A DNA stretch of 56,288 bases from Suilimivivens sp045586385 (GTDB lineage: Bacteria; Bacillota; Clostridia; Lachnospirales; Lachnospiraceae). The stretch covers positions 1 through 56,288 of the forward strand of contig JAZNAE010000087.1 of the NCBI GenBank assembly GCA_045586385.1, given 5' to 3'. The position numbers and the translations under genes were made by a program. Shown piece after piece: positions 49,892-56,288 of this stretch (the first letter of the stretch is position 1; each line of letters begins with the position of its first letter). A model generated the notes under the pieces. It did not search any database and was not told the DNA's origin. It saw only the letters and a program-made list of their open reading frames with translations.

Positions 49892-50638
49892 TTATTTTAT
49901 GTCAATTCCTGCAGATTCTAACAAATCACCGGTATATTCACTTTTATGATGAAAATATACCTCCTCTACCGGTCCACTTTCCACAATTTGTCCGTCCTTC
50001 ATAATCATAACTGTATCACACATCTGATATACCACGCGCAGATCATGGGAAATAAATATAACTGATATATCCATTTCTTTATGAATCTTACGAAGCAACT
50101 CCAGTATTTGTGCCTGTATAGTTACGTCAAGCGCAGAAACCGGTTCATCTGCAATCAAAAGCTTCGGCTCAAGCATCAGTGCCCCTGCTATACACACTCT
50201 CTGTCTTTGTCCACCTGATAACTGTCTGGGATATCTGTCCATAAATTTTTCATCAAGCCCAACCATATGAAGCATGGCAATGACTTTTTTAAGACGCTCT
50301 TCCTTCGTGTATCCGCCTTTTAATTTTAGGGGTTCCTCCAAAATCCATCCCACTTTTTTCGCGGGATTTAAAGAACCGTAAGGGTCCTGGAAAACCATCT
50401 GTGGATTTTCTACAGTTTTTACAATCGTTCCCTCATAGGGAATCATACCGAGAACCGCCCTCGCAAGGGTGGTTTTTCCGCTACCGCTCTCCCCTACAAG
50501 CCCGAGGATTTCTCCTTTTTCCATGGAAAACGAAACATTCTTTAATACCTGTATGCTTTTTTTCTTTTCAAAGGGAGTTTTCCGTGCACTCTCATAAGAT
50601 ACGCACAAATCGGAAACCTCAAGTATCTTTTCTGCCAT
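49892..50638 (-). CDS. Oligopeptide/dipeptide ABC transporter ATP-binding protein (F-type)
   Basis: The second ATPase of a peptide-type importer. Walker A GESGSGKTTLA (about residue 45), Q-loop in MVFQDPYGSLNP, signature LSGGQRQRVCIAGAL, Walker B LLIADEP and a terminal GPVEEVYFHHKSEYTGDLL, a stretch typical of OppF/DppF. The ATG at 50638 has AAGGGTT upstream and is just after the stop of the previous gene. It is the last gene of a five-gene operon. Confidence 0.92.
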   Translation of the reverse strand: MAEKILEVSDLCVSYESARKTPFEKKKSIQVLKNVSFSMEKGEILGLVGESGSGKTTLARAVLGMIPYEGTIVKTVENPQMVFQDPYGSLNPAKKVGWILEEPLKLKGGYTKEERLKKVIAMLHMVGLDEKFMDRYPRQLSGGQRQRVCIAGALMLEPKLLIADEPVSALDVTIQAQILELLRKIHKEMDISVIFISHDLRVVYQMCDTVMIMKDGQIVESGPVEEVYFHHKSEYTGDLLESAGIDIK

Positions 50639-50642
50639 TTTT

Positions 50643-51452
50643 TTAACCCTTTTTATTTCTGTCAACCTTGGGAATTGCCTCAATCAATTTCTTGGTATAT
50701 TCCTTCTGCGGATGATTAAAAATATCTTCCGTCAATCCACTTTCCACAATATATCCGCCCTGCATGACAAGCACTCGTTCACAAATTTGTTTTACCAGAC
50801 TTAAATCATGCGAGATAAATAATATCGCTGTTTTCTTTTCTCTGTTAATCCGTTTTAAAAGTTTTACAATCTGTGCCTGAATCGTCACATCGAGTGCTGT
50901 TGTCGGTTCATCCGCTATCAAAATTTTAGGTGTGCAAATCATTGCCGCAGCAATCATGACACGCTGGCGCATACCACCGGATAATTCATGGGGATACTGA
51001 TTGTATACCTGCTCCGGATTGTCCAGTTCTACATCTTCAAGCATTTGAATTACTTTTTGATACCGATCCTCTTTTGTCATATCCGTGTGAATCCGCAAAG
51101 ACTCTTCTACCTGCCAACCGATTTTTTTTACCGGATTTAAAGATGTCATGGGTTCCTGGAAAATAACACTGATATCATTTCCCTGAATATCCCTTAAAAC
51201 GCTTCTCTCGCAGGTAAGTAAATCTACGCCCTCAAAGAGAATCTCGCCACGTTTTTTCATATCCTTACGACTAAGAAGCCCTGCTATGGCAAGTGCACTC
51301 ATGGATTTCCCCGAACCGGATTCGCCCACCAGTCCTACAATATCCCCTTCATCCAAGGTTAAATCGAAATCAAACACCACTGTTTCAGGAACAATATGGT
51401 CATGAAACTCTATATTCAAATCTGTGACTTTTAAAAGATGTTTTTCGTCCAT
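50643..51452 (-). CDS. Oligopeptide/dipeptide ABC transporter ATP-binding protein (D-type)
   Basis: A 269-residue ATPase: Walker A GESGSGKSMSA, VIFQEPMTSLNPV, signature LSGGMRQRVMIAAAM, Walker B ILIADEPTTALD and the D-type end VESGLTEDIFNHPQKEYTKKL. It pairs with the F-type ATPase that follows after four bases. The two drive the permeases encoded upstream. Confidence 0.93.
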   Translation of the reverse strand: MDEKHLLKVTDLNIEFHDHIVPETVVFDFDLTLDEGDIVGLVGESGSGKSMSALAIAGLLSRKDMKKRGEILFEGVDLLTCERSVLRDIQGNDISVIFQEPMTSLNPVKKIGWQVEESLRIHTDMTKEDRYQKVIQMLEDVELDNPEQVYNQYPHELSGGMRQRVMIAAAMICTPKILIADEPTTALDVTIQAQIVKLLKRINREKKTAILFISHDLSLVKQICERVLVMQGGYIVESGLTEDIFNHPQKEYTKKLIEAIPKVDRNKKG

Positions 51453-51457
51453 AAAGA

Positions 51458-52261
51458 TTATTCCTCGCTTTTCAGTCCATCGCCCAAAAGACTAAATCCA
51501 AGTACCATCAGAATAATGATTGCTCCCGGAAAAATTGCATAAGTAGGTGAACTGAATAAATAAGTCTGTGCCTCGGAAAGCATTCTGCCAAGACTTGCAT
51601 CCGGAGGCTGTACACCGATTCCCAAAAAACTCATTCCCGCTTCTGCCAAGACCGCATTGTTAAAACCGATCATAATGGCAGAAAGAAGTACTGTCACGGT
51701 ATTGGGAAGTATGTGTACAAACATAATTCTAAGGTCACTTGCTCCCTGCAATTTTGCATTTTTTACATAATCCATGTTTTTACATTTAATAAATTCACTT
51801 CTCACAATTCTGGCAAAACTGGGAATAAACGCAATTCCAAGTGCTAAAATCACCTGATATTTACCGCTTCCGAACAAACTGATAAATAAGAGGGCAAGCA
51901 AAATACTGGGAAACGCAAACATTGCATCATTAAAACGCATCAAAATCTCATCCACGATTCCGCCATAGTACCCCGTAAGTGCCCCCATAACAATTCCAAA
52001 AAAAGTCCCGATAAATACCGTTCCTGCCGCTACGATAAACGTGGTCCTGCTTCCTTCAAGAACTCTTGAAAAAATATCCCGTCCGAAGTTATCGCAACCC
52101 ATAGGATGCTTTAAGGATACACCTGCAAACTTTGATGCTGCATCCATGGCATCCGGATCATAGGGGGTATAAAAAACGCCCACCAGAATCAGCAATAATA
52201 CAAATCCCGTGATAATACTTCCCACTATTAAATTGTAATTTTTCTTTCCGTTTTTAATCAC
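51458..52261 (-). CDS. Oligopeptide/dipeptide ABC permease (C-type)
   Basis: A membrane protein of about 267 residues with six helices and the binding-protein-dependent transport motif near residue 165 (VRSEFIKCKNMDYVKNAKLQGASDLRIMFVHILPNT region). It begins with a short cytoplasmic stretch and HPMGCDNFGRDIFSRVLEG, typical of OppC/DppC. I take the GTG at 52261 with AAGGA seven bases upstream; a TTG two codons earlier is the alternative. Confidence 0.92.
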   Translation of the reverse strand: MIKNGKKNYNLIVGSIITGFVLLLILVGVFYTPYDPDAMDAASKFAGVSLKHPMGCDNFGRDIFSRVLEGSRTTFIVAAGTVFIGTFFGIVMGALTGYYGGIVDEILMRFNDAMFAFPSILLALLFISLFGSGKYQVILALGIAFIPSFARIVRSEFIKCKNMDYVKNAKLQGASDLRIMFVHILPNTVTVLLSAIMIGFNNAVLAEAGMSFLGIGVQPPDASLGRMLSEAQTYLFSSPTYAIFPGAIIILMVLGFSLLGDGLKSEE

Positions 52262-52299
52262 AATCAAATCCTTCTTTTCTCAGATGTCTTTTATCTGCT

Positions 52300-53241
52300 T
52301 TATTCAATGGAAATTCTCGGGTCAACGATTCCGTAAATAATATCAACCACCATATTCACCACAAGTACCAACACCGCAATACAGACAATAACAGCCATCA
52401 CGACGGGGTAATCCCTGTTGGAAATGGATGTAAGTAGAATTCTGCCGAGTCCCGGAATGCTGAAAACCTGCTCGATAATAATACTTCCTGCTATCATATC
52501 TGCCAGTGCCATTCCAAGAAATGTAATTACCGGTATCAAAGCATTTTTCAGTACATGTTTATATAAAACTGCCTTCGTACTGTTTCCTCTGCTGTATGCG
52601 GTCCGCACATAATCAAGCTTTGACTCACTGATAACGGAACTTCTAAGAAGCTTTACAGCCATGGCCGCTTTCGGCAGTGCAATGGCAAATGCCGGGAAAA
52701 TCAAATATCCTACAAATCCAAAGAAATCCTTCTGGTAAGAAATATATCCGCCCGGCGTAAATAATTTCAAAATTCTACCAAATACCAGCGTAATCAGGAT
52801 TCCCGCAAAAAATGGAGGAAATGCCATAATCACCTGATTAATCATGTAAATGATTCTATCAATAACGCCTCCTGCATGTTTGGCTGTATATATTCCAAGA
52901 GGAATAGCAATCACTACCATCATCAGGAACGCAAGAATTGTCAACGTAACAGTTACCGGTATTTTATCTGCCACCATCTCACGGACAGGCATCCGGTAAC
53001 TATAAGAAGTCCCCATATCTCCTTTTAGGAAATCAAATGCCCATCTGCCATACTGCAAAAGCACCGGATCATTTAATCCCATCTCTTTTCTAAGTGCTTC
53101 CACCCTTTCCGGTGTCGCTTCCGTGCCAAGCATTGACGTAGCTGGATCACCGGAAATAAAGTGAAACGCAAGAAAGACAAAGAGAGTCACCGCAAACAAG
53201 GTTATCAACATGGTAATTACCTTTTTCCCTGCATACTTCAT
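52300..53241 (-). CDS. Oligopeptide/dipeptide ABC permease (B-type)
   Basis: A 313-residue permease with six helices, a first helix AGKKVITMLITLFAVTLFVFLAF, then DPATSMLGTEATPERVEALRKEMGL, characteristic of OppB/DppB, and the EAA-like loop LDYVRTAYSRGNSTKAVLYKHVLKNALIP. AGGAGG lies before the ATG, and the solute-binding protein gene ends 25 bases upstream. Confidence 0.93.
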   Translation of the reverse strand: MKYAGKKVITMLITLFAVTLFVFLAFHFISGDPATSMLGTEATPERVEALRKEMGLNDPVLLQYGRWAFDFLKGDMGTSYSYRMPVREMVADKIPVTVTLTILAFLMMVVIAIPLGIYTAKHAGGVIDRIIYMINQVIMAFPPFFAGILITLVFGRILKLFTPGGYISYQKDFFGFVGYLIFPAFAIALPKAAMAVKLLRSSVISESKLDYVRTAYSRGNSTKAVLYKHVLKNALIPVITFLGMALADMIAGSIIIEQVFSIPGLGRILLTSISNRDYPVVMAVIVCIAVLVLVVNMVVDIIYGIVDPRISIE

Positions 53242-53266
53242 CTCTTTGTCCTCCTAAAGGTTCCTG

Positions 53267-54781
53267 CTATTGTGCAAATTTTAACTTTGCTATATCCTGT
53301 ACATAAATCGGATAAAACTCATATCCTGTATACTTTTTATTAATTGCCACAAACTCCGGTAAATCCTGGATATATACGTTTGCTGCATCTGTAGAAAGAA
53401 TGGTCTGACATTCTTTATAATACTTTGTTTTTTCTGCATCATCGGTACTTGCAATTGCATTTGCAAGTGCTGTATCGTAATCTGCATTACTGAAATTAAT
53501 AAAGTTCTTGGATGAATCACTGGTAAATCTCTGGAGAAGTGCTGCTCCTGTCAGATTGCTTGCATCCACGCCCACTACAGTAGTTTCAAATTCTCTGTTC
53601 TGATAAACATCACTGAGCCAGCTGTCCCATTCGATTAACTGAATCTCTGCTGTTACGCCGATTGCTTTAAACTGTTCCACAAGTACCTGTGCCGTATCAA
53701 TGTGCGGCTGATAATTGGAAGGTACTGTAATAGTAAATGAAAAACCGTCCGGATATCCGGCTTCTGCAAGTAATGCCTTTGCTTTCTCGATATCCTGGTT
53801 ATAAGTATCATTCAGTTCTTCCATAAAATATTTCCCGAATGCGGGGAACATGGAACTACCAAGCTCCGTTCCTTTTCCGTCAGAAATAATGGTCATAATT
53901 TCCTGGGGACTGATTGCATAGCATAATGCCTGACGCACTCTCACATCATCAAAAGGTGCTACGGCATTATTTAAGTAAAGTGCCTGCACTAAATTCATGG
54001 TTCCTTCCAGAACTTCGAAATTATCGGATAATTCTGCTGCCTGGGTAGCTGTTACTCTGGGGAACATATCGATGGAGCCGCCCTCTAAATCCATAACAAT
54101 GGCATCTGCGTTTGCACAGATTTTAAAGGTTACATGCTCAATGTTTGCGCTCTCACCCCAATACTCATCAAATTTCTCCATAATGAAATTTTCCTGGGGA
54201 GAACGTGATACAAACTTATAGGGTCCCGTACCGATCGGGTTTGTATCTGCCGCTGTATTGGCTGCAGGAATAATGGCTGTTGTCATATATGCCAAAAACT
54301 CCGTATCGGCCTCCTTAAGCGTAATCACAACGGTAGACGCATCCTGAATGGTAACGCTCTCAATATTAGAAAACGCCTCTACCAGTGGTCCTCCGTTACT
54401 GGTATCGGCGCATTTGTCAATTGAAAATTTTACATCCTCCGCCGTTACCAAACTTCCGTCATGGAACTTTACACCTTCACGTAATGTAAAGGTATACACC
54501 TTACCGCCTTCCGATTCCTCGTAGGCACTTGCCACAGCAGGGATTAAACTACCATCGCTATCCGGTTTAACCAATCCTTCGAATAAGTTAAACAATACCT
54601 CTTTTGTTCCTGCCGCCACCATCTTGTGGGGGTCAAGACTTTCCTCAACATCCTGAGGGATTCCGATGGTAATCTGAGAAGAATTCTCTGCTTCCTTATC
54701 ACCTGAACATCCTGTCAGTGCAATAGCAAGTGTCGTTAACACGAAAATCATAAGAAGGCTTTTTAATCCTTTTCTTTTCAT
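53267..54781 (-). CDS. Peptide-type ABC solute-binding lipoprotein
   Basis: A 504-residue extracellular binding protein of family SBP_bac_5. The lipobox LTGCSG at about residues 22-27 gives lipidation and anchoring. The mature part has EESLDPHKMVAAGTKEVLFNLFEGLVKPDSDGSL and YTFTLREGVKFHDGSLVTAEDV, both family hallmarks. The ligand may be a peptide, nickel or a sugar; this cannot be decided here. It is the first gene of the operon. A TTGCAA/TACAAT promoter lies at 54840-54868. Confidence 0.93.
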   Translation of the reverse strand: MKRKGLKSLLMIFVLTTLAIALTGCSGDKEAENSSQITIGIPQDVEESLDPHKMVAAGTKEVLFNLFEGLVKPDSDGSLIPAVASAYEESEGGKVYTFTLREGVKFHDGSLVTAEDVKFSIDKCADTSNGGPLVEAFSNIESVTIQDASTVVITLKEADTEFLAYMTTAIIPAANTAADTNPIGTGPYKFVSRSPQENFIMEKFDEYWGESANIEHVTFKICANADAIVMDLEGGSIDMFPRVTATQAAELSDNFEVLEGTMNLVQALYLNNAVAPFDDVRVRQALCYAISPQEIMTIISDGKGTELGSSMFPAFGKYFMEELNDTYNQDIEKAKALLAEAGYPDGFSFTITVPSNYQPHIDTAQVLVEQFKAIGVTAEIQLIEWDSWLSDVYQNREFETTVVGVDASNLTGAALLQRFTSDSSKNFINFSNADYDTALANAIASTDDAEKTKYYKECQTILSTDAANVYIQDLPEFVAINKKYTGYEFYPIYVQDIAKLKFAQ

Positions 54782-54839
54782 GTTTCAGATTCCTTTCTCT
54801 GATTCTTTATTTAGTTTTAGCATTTTTCATGCCTGACTC

Positions 54840-54868
54840 ATTGTATACAATATTCACTAATATTGCAA
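54840..54868 (-). promoter_or_regulatory. Promoter of the peptide ABC operon
   Basis: On the minus strand TTGCAA (54863-54868), 17 bases and TACAAT (54840-54845). The -10 box lies inside the palindrome ATTGTATACAAT, and the -35 in TATTGCAATA, so a repressor could act here. Confidence 0.55.
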
Positions 54869-54887
54869 TAGTAAATTACAATTTTGT

Positions 54888-55337
54888 TTATTTCAGTACT
54901 TTCTTCAGTTCATCCATAAATGTATTAATGTCTTTAAATTCTCTGTATACAGATGCAAATCTTACATATGCAACTGCTTCCAAATCCTTTAATTTATTCA
55001 TAACAATCTCACCGATTACGCGGCTGGGGATTTCCTTCTCTTCCATATTGAAAATCTCAGTTTCTACTTCATCAACCAATTGATTAATCTGATTAGCGCT
55101 AATCGGTCTCTTATGACAGGCACGAAGAACACCCGCTTCAATTTTGGAACGGTCATAAGTTTCTCTGTTGTCATCCTTCTTAATAATAATGAGTGGTATG
55201 GTCTCTACTTTTTCATAGGTGGTAAATCTCTTATCGCACTCATCACATGCTCTTCTTCGTCTGATGGAATTATTTTCTTCTGCCGGTCTGGAATCAATTA
55301 CCCTTGTATTTTCGTGCCCGCAATATGGACATTTCAT
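54888..55337 (-). CDS. nrdR: Ribonucleotide reductase regulator NrdR
   Basis: NrdR represses ribonucleotide reductase genes in response to dATP/ATP. The 149-residue product has the zinc ribbon MKCPYCGHENTRVIDSRP with a second pair in ACDECDKRFTTYE, followed by an ATP-cone (VETIPLIIIKKDDNRETYDRSKI...). The ATG at 55337 follows a GGGGAGA site; the frame is open for 35 more codons without support. It lies 96 bases after ylmC, as is common in clostridia. Confidence 0.97.
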   Translation of the reverse strand: MKCPYCGHENTRVIDSRPAEENNSIRRRRACDECDKRFTTYEKVETIPLIIIKKDDNRETYDRSKIEAGVLRACHKRPISANQINQLVDEVETEIFNMEEKEIPSRVIGEIVMNKLKDLEAVAYVRFASVYREFKDINTFMDELKKVLK

Positions 55338-55432
55338 ATGTTCTCCCCCTACTGTTTGCATTTTCAATAATATCATTATTTTGATAACAATACTATTATA
55401 TTCTGTGTCGATAATTATGTCAACCTTTTTGC

Positions 55433-55666
55433 CTATGTGCAAATGTCCACGATTATGATATCAGGTCCTATTTGTTTGATGTCTTTTATAGGAATACAAT
55501 AATTCGGTTCCGTGCTAAACAGATTATTAAATTTACATTTGCCCGGGACAATAATTTTGCATATTCTTCCACTACACTCATCAAATTCTATATCCGTAAC
55601 TTTTCCGAGTCTCTTACAATCCCGCAAGTTTATTACATCCTTACATTTCAGTTCTGAAAACAGCAT
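55433..55666 (-). CDS. YlmC/YmxH family PRC-barrel protein
   Basis: A 77-residue PRC-barrel protein: MLFSELKCKDVINLRDCKRLGKVTDIEFDE, then CIPIKDIKQIGPDIIIVDI. The family is widespread in spore formers and its genes often lie between sigG and nrdR. Its function is poorly known. GGGGAGG precedes the start. It is transcribed away from the sigG fragment. Confidence 0.9.
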   Translation of the reverse strand: MLFSELKCKDVINLRDCKRLGKVTDIEFDECSGRICKIIVPGKCKFNNLFSTEPNYCIPIKDIKQIGPDIIIVDICT

Positions 55667-55743
55667 GTCTTTTCCTCCCCTGTTCTTCTACTTATTACTA
55701 TATGCCGTCTCTTACGTTAGGTTTCCGAAAAACAGATTTCCAT

Positions 55744-55773
55744 GAATATTTTTCCACTCTTTTGTGCATGATT
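55744..55773 (+). promoter_or_regulatory. Possible forespore-type (sigma-F/G) promoter of sigG
   Basis: GAATA (55744-55748), 18 bases and CATGATT (55767-55773) fit the known sigma-G consensus (GMATR-N18-CATNMTA) with one mismatch. It is 37 bases before the sigG start. Confidence 0.5.
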
Positions 55774-55809
55774 TTACTAAGCAAAAAAACGAAGATGCGA
55801 GGTATGAAC

Positions 55810-56100
55810 ATGGCACAGGGAAAAGTTGAAATTTGCGGCGTTAACACAGCAAAATTACCACTATTAAAAGCGGCAGAAAAGGAAGAACTGTTTGCCCGTA
55901 TTGATGAGGGCGACTTAGCCGCCCGGGAAAAATATATTGAGGGGAATTTAAGATTGGTGTTAAGTGTAATCAAACGTTTCTCTTCCAGCAATGAGAATGT
56001 AGATGATTTATTTCAGATTGGCTGTATCGGTCTCATCAAAGCCATTGATAATTTTGATTCTTCCTTAAACGTTAAATTTTCTACTTACGCAGTTCCTATG
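55810..56100 (+). pseudogene. sigG: 5' part of sigG, interrupted after codon 97
   Basis: Sigma-G directs late forespore transcription. The first 97 codons are a good match to B. subtilis SigG: KVEICGVNTAKLPLLK, NLRLVLSVIKRF, VDDLFQIGCIGLIKAIDNFD and VKFSTYAVPM. After ATG 56098-56100 the expected region 2.4 (IIGEIRRYLRDN-like) is missing. The frame stays open to the window edge but is unrelated, so regions 2.4, 3 and 4 are lost. The start ATG is preceded by GAGG; ATGs two and five codons earlier are possible. The 3' part may lie beyond the window and be rejoined by excision. Confidence 0.85.
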
Positions 56101-56288
56101 AACGTACATTGTCGAAAAAATTATATTGAAAAATCAACGTGTACATGGTTATCTGTTATATCTATTCTATTAACCAATTTTCTTATTATAGTCTTTTTCT
56201 GTAAAAAGTCTAAATTATTCCATAACTCGCTTACTGTAAAAAGTATTTCTGTTCTTTCTTTTCTATTGCGATTAATTATTTCATTTTT
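56101..56288. mobile_element. Left end of an element inserted in sigG
   Basis: From 56101 on, sigG homology stops and the DNA becomes AT-rich. AACGTACAT (56101-56109) and AACGTGTACAT (56136-56146) near the junction could be parts of a recombinase attachment site. A serine-recombinase tail is encoded on the minus strand. The size and right end are outside the window. Confidence 0.75.
56121..56288 (-). CDS. C-terminal end of a probable large serine recombinase (partial)
   Basis: Fifty-five codons and a TAA, open to the window edge. The sequence contains TVSELWNNLDFLQKKTIIRK and then LVNRIDITDNHVHVDFSI, the kind of ending seen in large serine recombinases, where a coiled region is followed by a short beta stretch (I.R.I.V.D..V.I.F). 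It ends 20 bases from the sigG junction and points toward it, which is where such integrases sit. The catalytic domain lies outside the window, so the call rests on the tail and position. Confidence 0.65.
   Translation of the reverse strand, partial: KNEIINRNRKERTEILFTVSELWNNLDFLQKKTIIRKLVNRIDITDNHVHVDFSI

Noticed and set aside
55698..55991. 97-codon minus-strand frame over the start of sigG
   Set aside because: It is antisense to well-conserved SigG codons and has no recognisable product or binding site.

Overview
The window looks like about 56 kb of chromosome from a low-GC, anaerobic, gut-type member of the Clostridia, most likely a Lachnospiraceae. I base this on gene content: a fused 2-oxoacid:ferredoxin oxidoreductase beside a flavodiiron protein and rubredoxin, NADP-type glutamate dehydrogenase, DUF4125/DUF4037, DUF5688 and DUF5722 proteins, YlmC/YmxH with NrdR, and a sigma-G gene. 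I could not run any database search, so family names rest on recognised motifs and overall sequence character.

Layout. 1-318: a 155 bp near-perfect palindrome and the tail of an unidentified reading frame. 315-29419: mostly core genes on the minus strand: two MATE exporters, a purine salvage pair (NCS2 permease, apt), a secreted DUF5722 protein, MgtC-like protein, metA-ligA, an RluF-type pseudouridine synthase, hflX, aroA, a plus-strand amidase, a TPR/DUF4037/DUF4125 protein with a patatin, an aldolase-family enzyme, a TetR with a small membrane protein, a tightly coupled redox operon (flavodiiron protein, rubredoxin, two OFOR subunits), and a TetR-controlled operon (SDR, condensation-domain-like acyltransferase, YczE-like protein). 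29532-30382: a HEPN/MNT (HepT/MntA type) toxin-antitoxin pair.

30643-41750 is an integrated element of about 11.1 kb. A tyrosine integrase lies near its right end, next to gdhA. The last nine codons and stop of gdhA are duplicated, with only synonymous differences, beyond the left end, and that copy has its own terminator. The element therefore appears to have recombined into the 3' end of gdhA and supplied a replacement 3' end. It carries tnpV, a HEPN-STAND-TPR-OB-fold protein, a Phd/RelE-type toxin-antitoxin pair, a large treble-clef-repeat protein with an embedded nuclease domain and a C-terminal NUMOD-like domain, a MobC-like protein with a possible oriT, replisome organizer and helicase-loader genes, two small HTH proteins and an XRE regulator.

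41723-55666 returns to core genes: gdhA, an SH3-domain membrane protein behind a tRNA-Arg(CCG) that sits between 17 bp inverted repeats, DUF5688, efp, a yqeG-aroE-aroK-aroQ cluster, an oligopeptide-type ABC operon, nrdR and ylmC.

At the right edge the sporulation gene sigG begins normally but loses its homology after codon 97, at position 56100. The sequence beyond encodes, on the opposite strand, the C-terminal end of what looks like a large serine recombinase, ending 20 bp from the junction. This is the same geometry as the skin element in Bacillus subtilis sigK, here in sigG, and is the most interesting feature of the window.
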